Assembly (NCBI GenBank): GCA_963995525.1
Contig: OZ023214.1
Coordinates: 40,726,135 to 40,790,134 of the forward strand
From: Escarpia spicata
Lineage: Eukaryota > Annelida > Polychaeta > Sabellida > Siboglinidae
DNA: 64,000 bases
Direction of reading: 5' to 3'
The translations under genes were made by a program, and so were the position numbers. A model generated the notes under the pieces. It did not search any database and was not told the DNA's origin. It saw nothing but the letters and a program-made list of their open reading frames with translations. This document shows positions 35,285 to 45,574 of this stretch, in pieces (the stretch's first letter is position 1; the number at the start of each line of letters is the position of its first letter).

Positions 35285-36945
35285 TATATATTAACATTTG
35301 TAGCTGAGAGTCTACATATTGACATTAACATTTGTAACTGAGAGCCTACATATTGACATCAACATTTGTAGCTGAGAGACTACACATTGATATCAACATC
35401 TGTAGCTGAGAGTCTGCATATTGACATTAACATTTGTAGGTGAGAGTCTACATATTGACATCAGTATTTGTAGCTGAGACTTGACACATTTACTTTTACA
35501 TTTGTAGCTGAGACTTGACACATTGACATTAACATTTGTAGCTGAGACTTGACACATTGACATAAACATTTGTAGGTGAGAGTCTACATATTGACATCAG
35601 TATTTGTAGCAGAGACTTGAACATTGACATTAACATTTGTAGCTGAGACTTGACACATTGACTTTTACATTTGTAGCTGAGACTTGACACATTGACATTA
35701 ACATTTGTAGCTGAGACTTGACACATTGACATTAACATTTGTAGCTGAGACTTGACACATTGACATAAACATTTGTAGGTGAGAGTCTACATATTGACAT
35801 CAGTATTTTAGCTGAGACTTGACACATTGACATAAACATTTGTAGGTGAGAGTCTACATATTGACATCAGTATTTTAGCTGAGACTTGACACATTGACAT
35901 TAACATTTGTTGCTGAGACTTGACACATTGACATTAACATTTGTAGGTGAGACTTGACACATTGACATAAACATTTGTAGGTGAGAGTCTACATATTGAC
36001 ATCAGTATTTGTAGCAGAGACTTGACACATTGACATTAACATTTGTTGCTGAGACTTGACACATTGACATTAACATTTGTAGGTGAGACTTGACACATTG
36101 ACATACACATTTGTAGCTGAGACTTGACACATTGACATTAACATTTGTAGCTGAGACTTGACACATTGACATAAACATTTGTAGGTGGGAGTCTACATAT
36201 TGACATCAGTATTTTAGCTGAGACTTGACACATTGACATAAACATTTGTAGGTGAGAGTCTATATATTGACATCAGTATTTTAGCTGAGACTTGACACAT
36301 TGACATTAACATTTGTAGCTGAGACTTGACACATTGACATTGACATTTGTAGCTGAGACTTGACACATTGACATTAACATTTGTAGCTGAGACTTGACAC
36401 ATTAACATTAACATTTGTAGCTGAGACTTGACACATTGACATTAACATTTGTAGCTGAGACTTGACACATTGACATAAACATTTGTAGGTGAGAGTCTAC
36501 ATATTGACATCAGTATTTGTAGTTGAGACTTGACACATTGACATTAACATTTGTAGCTGAGACTTAACACACTGACATTAACATTTGTAGCTGAGACTTG
36601 ACACATTGACATTAACATTTGTAGCTGAGACTCGACACATTGGCATTAACATTTGTAGCTGAGACATGACACATTGACATTAACATTTGTAGCTGAGACT
36701 TGACACATTGACATTAACATTTATAGCTGAGACTTGACACATTGACATTAACATTTGTAGCTGAGACTTGACACATTGACATTAACATTTGTAGCTGAGA
36801 CTTGACACATTGACATTAACATTTGTAGCTGAGACTTGACACATTGACATTAACATTTATAGCTGAGATTTGACACATTGACATTAACATTTGTAGCTGA
36901 GACTTGACACATTGACATTAACATTTGTAGCTGAGTCTTACATAT
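35285..36945. repeat. 34-bp minisatellite
   Basis: Close to 50 units with cores CATTAACATTTGTAGCTGAG and ACTTGACACATTGA. A second unit type (GGTGAGAGTCTACATATTGA, then CATCAGTATTTGTAG) occurs at intervals, giving a higher-order pattern in the first two thirds; the last third is nearly homogeneous. It begins about 100 bases after copy B. Confidence 0.95.
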
Positions 36946-37609
36946 TGAAACAATGTATAGCAGGGAGACTATATACTGGCATCAATATAAGTAATTCGGT
37001 GGCTACGTTGTATATACTGGCATAAATATAGCGGAAAATTTGCGTACACTTAATTTTACGTGACGACAAATAACTAAGAACAAGGAACTTGGAACTGAGA
37101 ACACAAACGGGAATGTAAATAATTATTATGCTGTATTATATATTAAACCATGATAACATCATTGTAGTATTTATATGAATTGGTTACTAGGCAGATTTCA
37201 TGGCTGGTACGCAAATTTCTTCTACAACTTTAGAGAAGCACCCGATTGGGAAACTGTCCTTCGTGTTGTTGCGAGATACGTTATGGTTGCATTTGACGTC
37301 TTGTTGAGATATCATAGTCAAAATGACTGAGATTATTAGCCAGTGGACGTCATCATATACAGGAACACGGGACGGTCTAGTTCGCATCTGTTCGCATCGC
37401 AGTCACACGAGAGAAACTTAGTTATCACGGTGAGCAAGCGATAAGAACAATGGTGAATTGGTTTGCTTTGTATGCAGGATTCTGCATGCGAATGACAGTT
37501 CTGCGAGGCTGACACGCAGTTCACATTGTTGCAAGTTTACAGAACTGTATACCTACCAGGGGCGGAAACAGAGAGGATAGATTAGGGGGACCTTCAATTA
37601 CATCCCTCT

Positions 37610-37790
37610 TGAGGCACGCAAAAAAAACTGGCGGCCGAATCAAATTCATATTTAGTGGGCTGTGAGCCGGAGCTTCAGCACGACTCCGCCGTCGCGCTAT
37701 CGGATCGGAAGAGGGGCGGGGGGGGGGGGGGGGGGGGGGGGCAGGGTGCTGTTGGAAAATTTTCGCGGCGACGTTCATAATTTCAGAACG
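37610..37790. repeat. Dispersed repeat with 24-G tract, copy 2
   Basis: The G run is 37718-37741 in the same strand sense as copy 1; the shared block ATCGGAAGA precedes it and ATTTTCGCGGCGACGTTCA follows. It lies between copies B and C. Confidence 0.8.
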
Positions 37791-38691
37791 TCTGGGAGGG
37801 CCATGTAACATTCAAAAGGGACATGCCACTCTAGGGCAGGTATAGCGCGGCCAAATTCTAAAAGTCTAGGGGCACGTGCCCCACAGCTCCCTTGATCCGC
37901 TTACATAGCGATCTGCGTTTACAGGCTTCCAAAATCTCTAACGGCATCCTCTTGAGACCTCCAAGTTGCAATCCCCACCTCGAGGCTCCCCAAAAACTTA
38001 AACTGCACCCCATTGAGACTGCACACTAGAAGATCTCCGAATAAACCTCCGACTGTATCCCCTCCTTAAGACCACCTCGAACGGAAACGCTTCCCTCGAG
38101 CGGAACTGTAGTTTTTGTCTCATCGGGGGAAGGAGTGGGGGCAGGGAGTCAGTGCCATACCAGTCTATGGGCTTGGTATATAATGCTTTCGGCCAGTTGC
38201 TGTCTTAATCCATTACCAGGTCGTGCCTAATCCAGTTGCATCTTATTAGTTCAATTTATGTGATTATCGTCTTTAATTTTGTTGTGTAATTATATAGGCA
38301 GAACATGGTCTGGTAAAATATAACCTTGTTGGCTTTCAGGATGCCGATTTTCACTGTTGCTCATGCACAAATTAGCCATTTGACATGCATAACAGAAACA
38401 ATTAGTTTCCGTCAAACACTTGACTTCGATCTTGCAAAAAGCAAACGTAGGCCTACACGTGGTGACTCCCTGCATTACGGGAGTAACCTAATTCCCTCAG
38501 ATGCTTTGAAAGTGGCATGATTTTGATTAACAAAATTGTCTAATAATCATGTCTGTCTAGTGCAGGGTTTCGCAAACGTTTTAGGCGTGGACCAACTTTT
38601 GTCGAGTTGCCTCTCTGCGGGCTAACACTTTTAATCAGGTAAGACATAAAATACCTTTTGGTAGATGCTCGTGAACGTAAAAAAGTTAAAA

Positions 38692-39010
38692 AGGTAAGTT
38701 CTTATATAGCGCAGTATCCAATCCTCAGGACTGCTCAATGCGCTTTACACGTTACTCCCTGGCAGACCTGTTCAATTGAACACCATCTCGACTCCTCTGG
38801 GAAGCATTCAGTCACGCTGCAATTAATGCGCGAAGATTATTCGTACCCAAATATCCACCACTGTCTATAGCCAGGTACTCATTCATACAGCTGAGTGAAC
38901 TGAAGCAATGTAGAGTAAACGAACTTGCCCAAGGTTCGACACCGACGCACAGGATTCGAACCCGCGTTCTCTCAGTCGAGACGAAGGTGTTCTTGGTGTG
39001 GTTCGTCGTT
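38692..39010 (-). repeat. tRNA-derived SINE, copy 1
   Basis: The minus strand starts with a tRNA-like head containing a B-box form (GCGGGTTCGAATCCTG). The body contains CTGGCTATAGACAGTGG, and the tail reads GCGCTATATAAGAACTTAC. Same family as 44881-45190. The 5' boundary is approximate. Confidence 0.7.
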
Positions 39011-39472
39011 GGGAATTCTGATTCTACCCTATACAGGGGTGTAGTGCTCTACCCTATGTACACTGTTCGGGTCGCGCCTCCGCCAAATTAATACTTGTAG
39101 CAAACATTGGCCCAGTTCCGGGCCTCCACCCTAACGGCGAAATATTGCATCGGGATCCTTAGCCACTCAAGCCCCCCGGTTCCAACGCCATGCATTTAAC
39201 ATTCTTTAAATGGCGACACATGTATGTTTTGCATTGTATAAGCAACCGCAGGCATTATTCCAATAAATAACCATTCAATACAATAGCCATAGAAATAATT
39301 TTCACATCATATGTTAGAAACAAACATACATTTTTGGACGCTATATCGAGCAACAGTGTCGTCTCCGATCAAGGACAGAAAAAGACCACTGCGTGTATTA
39401 CAATGTATTCTGCTGTTCTTTTCGTTTATTCAGCACGTTGTCGGTGAAAGGTGATAACTGTTAAATAGAACA

Positions 39473-39707
39473 ATGTTGAGTGTTGCCAAAATATCGAGTC
39501 GTATTTCAATATCGGCTACATCAAGCGTTCTTCCTTCTCCACTCTTACCAATAATCATACCTTTTGCACTGAAGAAGAAGATATTGGTACAACCTCGTCC
39601 TGAAAAATTCGATTGCGATGGGCTTTACGGCCGTTTGCCGAAGAGAGGCGTTATGGATACACGCACAACGACCTTGGGCTTTGGGCCTGGTGGTATCTGG
39701 CAACATC
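39473..39707 (+). CDS. UQCRFS1: Copy C exon 1: presequence
   Basis: ATG in context TAGAACAATGTTG; donor GTAAGC. Encodes [17 protein letters not shown] and then a basic stretch ([11 protein letters not shown]) with a GRLPKRGV block that matches HHLPKSGV of copy B. Confidence 0.85.
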
Positions 39708-41000
39708 GTAAGCATGCTTCTCTTCAAGACTTCACTCTTGCTACGTCTACCATTGTGGCCTTTATTATGATAATAAGTATTTATTAAAACTACTAGTACT
39801 ATTGGCAATGATCATATTTGATTAGTTGGTACTCTCTCAGACTCACTGTCTCAGACTCAGAACGTTTCCGTAAAATCGTACACATACACTCAGCCAATTG
39901 TCAAATGTGGCATTGCCATTGTCATTGACATTGACATTGGCATTGCTGATATTGCCGGCATTGATTGATAAATCAAACTGACACTTGAGAAAGAATGGAA
40001 ACACAATTTTATTTTATTAATTAATTTATTATACAACGGCTATATGCATATATGTGATGATTGCTATCCAGTATATCTCTTAACTTAGTCTAGAATTAGT
40101 CTTAGACTTAGTCTTAGTTAAAACTTAACTTCTTAAGACTAAGTGGACTCAACTTAGTCTTAACAAAGTCAAAGCAATTAATAATTATATCGTTTTTCTT
40201 AATTGTATGCATTGATTTGTGCACTATACTCTATACTAGTATAGGCTGGTTAGATAAACGTTGCAGTATCTAAGATTTTCGTTGAGTCTATTCAGCAAAA
40301 GCATCACCAGTGGCACTGCCAGTGGCAGTAGGGAAACGGCGTGAAACTGAAAAGCGGAATTTAACTAACGGAATCTACGCGATAATCTTCTCAACTTATC
40401 TGAATATGTCTACGTATGTGCTAAAATTCAGCGTATTTATAATAGAGTTGCTGTATCTATAGTGTGTTTCAGAACACCACCCGATTTTTGACTCGCTGAA
40501 AAGCTGCGCCCAAAACGGGCCCCCTCCACCTATATTATTTCGCCAACATCACACATTGTGCACACTCGGACCCTGGCCAATCATGGTGTGCCTACACAGT
40601 ACATTAGTCACATTTTATCATTTCTTCCCCGTCCTTACTGTCCGAAAACAGTTGATGCATTATTGTTTCTGCACCCAGTTGTCTCGCTTGTCTTCGAAGG
40701 TGCCCTCGAGACAAACCTAATGGTTTGGTGATACATGCAACTTTACAATGCACTTATATATTACACTATTTGAAAATATAATAATCTATGAGCTGTATGG
40801 ATACATATTACATTAAATGTAATATGTATCCATATATACGGATACATATTACATTTAATGTAATAAATCTATCCATACAACTCATATTGACAGTATATAA
40901 AATATAGTAGTAATATGTGTCCGTGTGTGTGCGTGTGTGCGTGTGTGCGTGTGTGCGTGTGTGCGTGTGTGCGTGCGTGCGTGAGCGAGCGAGCGTGCGT

Positions 41001-41032
<32 letters not shown>

Positions 41033-44000
41033 ATAAAATAATGTAATAACATAATACTTGCAGGTGTGTGCATGTGTATTGTACCAACAGCATATCGACG
41101 ATAGCGAACCCCTATTAGCATAGCGAACCACTCAGGGGCCCGTTTTGGGCGGACTTCACGGCCTCGGGTTGATTATCAATTTGAATACAAGCTCTCCATG
41201 CACACATCAGAGCATACACATTTGGTTTATATGCACACCGCAGTTGCCGTTGTTTTCAACGCACACAAACGGAAATAGGATATTTTGAAATTACTGCTAA
41301 CATTTTAAGAAAAATGTAAAACATATTTTGAGCTTACATCTCTGAATGTGCGTTTCGCGCTTCCGATCAATGTGCTCATTTATGAGTTACCTAGCAGTGC
41401 CACCGCAAATTTATCTGTATATAGTACAGTAACGCATTACGGCTGATGACCTGTTTTGGCCAGGGGACCCGTTTTGCACGCCGGTCCCCTAATAGGCAAT
41501 TAGGCAGTGACATTTAATTGACCGACTTAACTTAGACTTAGTTAGGATGATTTCACCACTACCACTGGGCATCAGTACTGACTTTAACCTGTGTATGCAT
41601 CACGCCATGTAATTGTAACTAATATAGCAGCCACGATATATGTGGGCATCAGTTACTACTGAGAATGTCCATGAAATAGCTGCAGCCGCTTTCAATTAAA
41701 GTCACATTCACAGTAGTATGTGACTCTAGCACGGAACTACGCCATGGCCAGCTCCATAGCCTAGGCATATACCCAGGAGGGCAGACAACAAAGTCGTTCG
41801 AAGCACAGGAATGTATGTGTGTAAGGACTTTACCCCAAGCCCTAGGGTAAGGCTAGTTTAATTGCCTTTAAGGGCAGCTACAGTCGAGTGCAGCAATAGA
41901 CTTATACCATGTGGTCTAAATAAAACGATCGTTCATGTTCTGTTACTACACAGTCTGTAATAGTATGCGCATACAAATACGACATGTTCTGAATTATGCA
42001 GTAAGATTATCGTGAATACAGTAAGCTTATATTCATTTATTTGAAAAAGTAATTGAATGTGTTTTTCGTTTCAGGGCTCTACAGCACGCACAATGACACA
42101 CCGTTCCCTGACGAATCCTTCAAATACTACCGACGCGACAGTACTAAATCAACCAAGAATTCAGGAGACCAAAATGAAATCTCACGAAAGTTATTCACCT
42201 ACATGGTGTTGGCAGGTGTAATATAATAAACAGTTGCATATAATAAATAATATTTATTATATTGATATCGATAATCCATTTGATTAAATTCACCAATTTC
42301 ATTCCACGCTAGGCATGGGTTCAAATGTATTTGCAAATATCGCATTCCCATTTGCATTTGAAGTGTCAGGATCAAAACATGTATTTGCTTAGAATCAAAA
42401 ACACTTGCACTTGAATGCTATGCAAAACCAACATACTTGAATTTGCATCAAATCCACTTGCATGTGCATATCTGAATAAAAAAACACTTGCATAAATTGC
42501 ATTTTCAATAAAAACATTTGCATTTGATTGAAAACAGTTCAGTTGTCCGGATATTTAACTGAAGAGTTGTGTAATTGTCTGATGTCAATAGTTATCCGTC
42601 CAGCTACACTTTCATACGTACAGATGCAAATGTCTGTATGCATATTGGTTTCAATTTCGGAGAATGTGTGAATTAGGTTCAAGCCTCTGTTTGCTGATTT
42701 ACAAGCCTGAACCTTGACCTTTATGCACTGGCAAGTGAGACACCAATTTCACCTCCATAAAGGTACTCTTGAAATGCAATCAGTGAAGTTCTGACAGCTT
42801 TTTGAAATTCTAATTAATATGTAGCCAATCTCAACAATAACTACAATTAATTCCGAGAAGTCATTTAATTTAGCCAACTTCCGTAAGACAATGCACCATG
42901 GGGTGATAATGTTCAATGCACTCATAAATAACTCCTTACATTATAAACAAATACATGTAAAGGCTGCGATACACTGACACGTTTCGCCCGACCAGACCAG
43001 ACCAGACACCGACCAATATTGACCGAGCCACAAACGGACAGACGTGACGTCATAATCAAGTAAACATGAAAACTGTCCACTAGTAGTCGGGACTAGTCAG
43101 CGTCGGTCTGACGTGACTTGGTCTGGTCGATCGGGCGAAAAGTGCCAGTGTATTCCGGCCGTCTCAGTAAAATACCTATTTAACGGGATATATATGTGTC
43201 CCCAGAACAAGCTCCCACTAACAATAACTGGCCATTGTTTTCTGGAAAGAGTTAACACCTTTTTGATTAACAAAAGGGTTTCCTGTACGCATGTTCTTCT
43301 CTGGTACAAAGGCGGACTGGTACCCGCGACATACGGCGCCAAGACAACTGTATGGCAGTACGTGATGAGCATGAACGCCACAGCCGATGTACTGGCACTT
43401 GCCAAGGTAGAGATCAAACTGAACGACATCCCGGAGGGCACCAACCTGACACTCAAGTGGAGGAACAAGCCGCTGTTCGTTCGCCATCGTACCGCTGACG
43501 AGATAGCGCGCATGGAGGCAGTGAACTTGTCGGAACTGCGGGACAAACAGACGGACGGCGACCGCGTGCAGAGACCCGAATGGCTGATTGTGCTGGGAGT
43601 CTGCACACACCTTGGTATGTCTTCCACACACGCACGCGCGCACACACGCACATACACGTCAACGTACATACACTTCATGTCTAGTAAGCTTGTTGACTAA
43701 AGTAGGTACACTAATACGCCAACTTTGGGGGTGGTTAGGCAGTATCTCCTCCTAGGTGGCGAGATAAACTCACCTCTTTCTACGTTCATTTGCTTCCTTT
43801 GAACGGTTACCTTTAATTCACCAACTTGCGGTCCATTTCAACAACGTAAAGATAGTTATTTATACTTATGTGATTATTGCTCACCCATGAAAACACTGGA
43901 CGAATGATGTGCTGAGCCACTCCAAAGGGCGCTACTGTGGCTTCAAGAATGGGTGTAAGCTAGCTAAGACAAATATTGAATGTGGTTAGTACTAATCCCC

Positions 44001-44224
44001 CCGATCGTTGTTATTTATTAATCATCATCTACACAATGCTGTTGCTTCCGTCTTAAGGTTGCGTGCCGTTAGCGAACGTAGGAGAACACGAAGGCGGCTA
44101 CTACTGCCCCTGTCACGGCTCCCACTACGACGGATCTGGGCGCATCAGGAAGGGACCAGCGCCGACTAATCTCGAGATTCCTGAATACTTCTTCTCAGAT
44201 GATACCACTGTTATTGTAGGATAA
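39473..44224 (+). CDS. UQCRFS1: Rieske iron-sulfur protein paralogue, copy C
   Basis: Complete four-exon Rieske gene: 39473-39707, 42075-42215, 43312-43614, 44058-44224, giving 281 aa. All borders are GT/AG in phase 1. Cluster boxes are canonical (CTHLGC and CPCHGSHYD), with all ligands and disulfide cysteines, the hinge [14 protein letters not shown], and GPAP. The presequence (78 aa) and exon 2 ([15 protein letters not shown]) are closer to copy B than to A, so B and C probably arose by a later duplication. Unlike B it keeps the redox-tuning Thr and Tyr. Expected to function in complex III of the inner mitochondrial membrane; whether it is expressed in particular tissues cannot be told from sequence. 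Confidence 0.95.
40796..40834. repeat. 39-bp perfect palindrome
   Basis: Arms of 19 bp around one central base. Immediately to the right, 40840-40865 repeats the same arm sequence once more (GGATACATATTACATTTAATG), so three arm copies stand side by side. Confidence 0.93.
40919..41032. repeat. TG/CG microsatellite
   Basis: GTGTGTGCG units grading through GTGCGTGC and GAGCGAGC into (TG)n. Confidence 0.93.
42075..42215 (+). CDS. UQCRFS1: Copy C exon 2: mature N-terminus
   Basis: Acceptor TTTCAG, donor GTGTAA. Encodes [19 protein letters not shown] and, after a linker, [10 protein letters not shown]. Confidence 0.92.
42216..43311 (+). other. Copy C intron 2
   Basis: AT-rich. 42310-42540 has many TTTGCAT / CACTTGCA variants in loose tandem order. 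The last part carries the inverted-repeat element at 42961-43158. Confidence 0.5.
42961..43158. repeat. Small inverted-repeat element (MITE)
   Basis: The left end, with ATACACTGACACGTTTCGCC then CGACCAGACCAGACC, is the imperfect complement of the right end (GGTCTGGTCGATCGGGCG followed by AAAAGTGCCAGTGTAT). About 200 bp, non-coding. Confidence 0.7.
43312..43614 (+). CDS. UQCRFS1: Copy C exon 3: anchor, hinge, head
   Basis: Acceptor ACAAAG with a pyrimidine-rich stretch before it, donor GTATGT; 303 nt. Encodes [20 protein letters not shown], the hinge, [17 protein letters not shown] and CTHLG. Confidence 0.95.
43615..44057 (+). other. Copy C intron 3
   Basis: 443 bp, with a short CACG-rich stretch after the donor; nothing else seen. 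Confidence 0.7.
44058..44224 (+). CDS. UQCRFS1: Copy C exon 4: box II and C-terminus
   Basis: Acceptor CTTAAG; encodes [18 protein letters not shown], then [17 protein letters not shown], ending VIVG and TAA. Confidence 0.95.
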
Positions 44225-44463
44225 CAGCGGCCAACCCTCGTGGATTAAGACTACATCCCGACACCGATGTGTAACGTGACACCTTTTGGAACAAACACAC
44301 GGGCATCACTTTATTTACAATTACATACAGACCAATGCAACAGTAAAACATGTTTAAGTTGACGTCGTTGGTGACGTTTGCATTGTTATGAAAACACGTA
44401 TGACAGTTCAGTTTGTGTAATTTTACAGTTTTACTAACTGTGTCCAACGTTTTTTGTAAGAGC

Positions 44464-44469
44464 AATAAA
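44464..44469 (+). terminator. Polyadenylation signal of copy C
   Basis: AATAAA about 240 bases after the stop codon of copy C. Confidence 0.6.
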
Positions 44470-44880
44470 TGCATCACTGCGAACGATTCTCTCTAGTGTT
44501 GACTTTGCTGTGCATGCAATCACCACAAGCATAGTCCATAGAACTATGCATCCCCTCCCAGTAACGTGCATGGTTGACTACCATGAAGACATCAATAGAG
44601 CAACCGAGGAACAACAACTGTCGAATCGAACAATAGTTCCTCTAGTTCTCCGATATCTGTACAATTAGCCACCAGGCACTAAATACAGCTGTGAATCCTG
44701 TAAGACACCATAAGTTTGCCATTTATAGTTTGTATCGATCTACTTTTTTGATAAAAACGAACATTGGAACTAGTACTTTCTTCCTCGCCGAACCTACAAC
44801 TCCATGGAACTCGCTTTTCGTTAGCGTTAGGTGATCAGGAAATGTGATAACATTTCGCCGTCATGTAAAGCAACGGTACC

Positions 44881-45190
44881 AGGTAAGTTCTGATATCGCT
44901 GTACCCGGTCCTTAAGGCTGCTCAGAGCGCTTTACGCTTCGCTCCCTGGCATTCCTGATCAAATCGAACACCACCTCGATTTTGTAAAGTATTCAACCAC
45001 GCTGCAATTGTAGCGAGAAGACTATTTGTTCACTAATATCCGCCACTGTCTATAGCCAAGTACTTGTTCATACAACCGAGTTAAATGGAGCAACGTATAG
45101 TGAACAAACCTGTATGAAACAGCAGTAAGATAATTCGAACCCGGAATCTCCAATTGAGAATCCGATGCTTTTACCAGTGCAACGAGCCCC
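44881..45190 (-). repeat. tRNA-derived SINE, copy 2
   Basis: Minus-strand head GGGGCTCGTTGCACTGGTAA, then an anticodon-arm-like stretch, then the B-box CCGGGTTCGAATT, about as spaced in a tRNA. The body and the GATATCAGAACTTACC tail match the copy at 38692-39010. Confidence 0.8.
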
Positions 45191-45263
45191 ACATAGATAG
45201 GGTCTTCTATCTTCTGAACAGTAACTTATACGAGGAGAGAAAAGAAACAATCACGGTCCACCT

Positions 45264-45518
45264 TTAATAATTCAGGTCGCACAACCATCTAACAGACAGA
45301 GAACAAGTCTGGGTGACAGGCTGAGAATTCTGGCGAGTCTTCTTCGGCGTTCGCTCAGACTGCAAGTCGGTTGGTCGTATGAAGGTCACTCGTGCACCGC
45401 AGATCTTGCAGAAACCCAAATATTTCTCCTTTTCTGGGGCTTCTTTGGGCCAGATTGCCTTCCTCTCATTTAGCGACTTATAGCCAGAAATAAACGCATT
45501 TGTGGTGGATTGCGACAC
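45264..45518 (-). pseudogene. Fragment with CxxC zinc-finger-like motif
   Basis: The minus strand encodes KEKYLGFCKICGARVTFIRP. The paired cysteines hint at a zinc finger but no second pair follows. It lies just outside the left arm of the element at 45575-49860 and may belong with its degenerate gene. Not recognised further. Confidence 0.25.
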
Positions 45519-45574
45519 AAAGATGTGCTAAGACGAATAAACGGACGGCCAAGGCGATGAATTGTGACTTTCGT

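Larger units (their letters stand above)
36946..39472. other. Intergenic DNA between Rieske copies B and C
   Basis: Holds the G-tract repeat (37610-37790), a SINE (38692-39010) and otherwise unassigned sequence. The promoter of copy C should be near the end; I see no clear core element. Confidence 0.5.
39708..42074 (+). other. Copy C intron 1
   Basis: Contains TTAGTCTTA-type palindromic clusters (40080-40190), a pair of inverted GCCCAAAACGGGCCCC blocks (about 40506-40522 and 41132-41150), the palindrome at 40796-40834 and a TG/CG microsatellite. At 41914-41936 CATGTGGTCTAAATAAAACG resembles the retroelement 3' end seen at about 30080. Confidence 0.55.

Noticed and set aside
35285..36945. CRISPR-like array
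   Set aside because: The 34-bp units follow each other without unique spacers and the context is a eukaryotic gene; it is a minisatellite.
45119..45190. A genuine tRNA gene
   Set aside because: The tRNA-like stretch is fused to a repeated body and tail shared with 38692-39010, so it is a SINE head.
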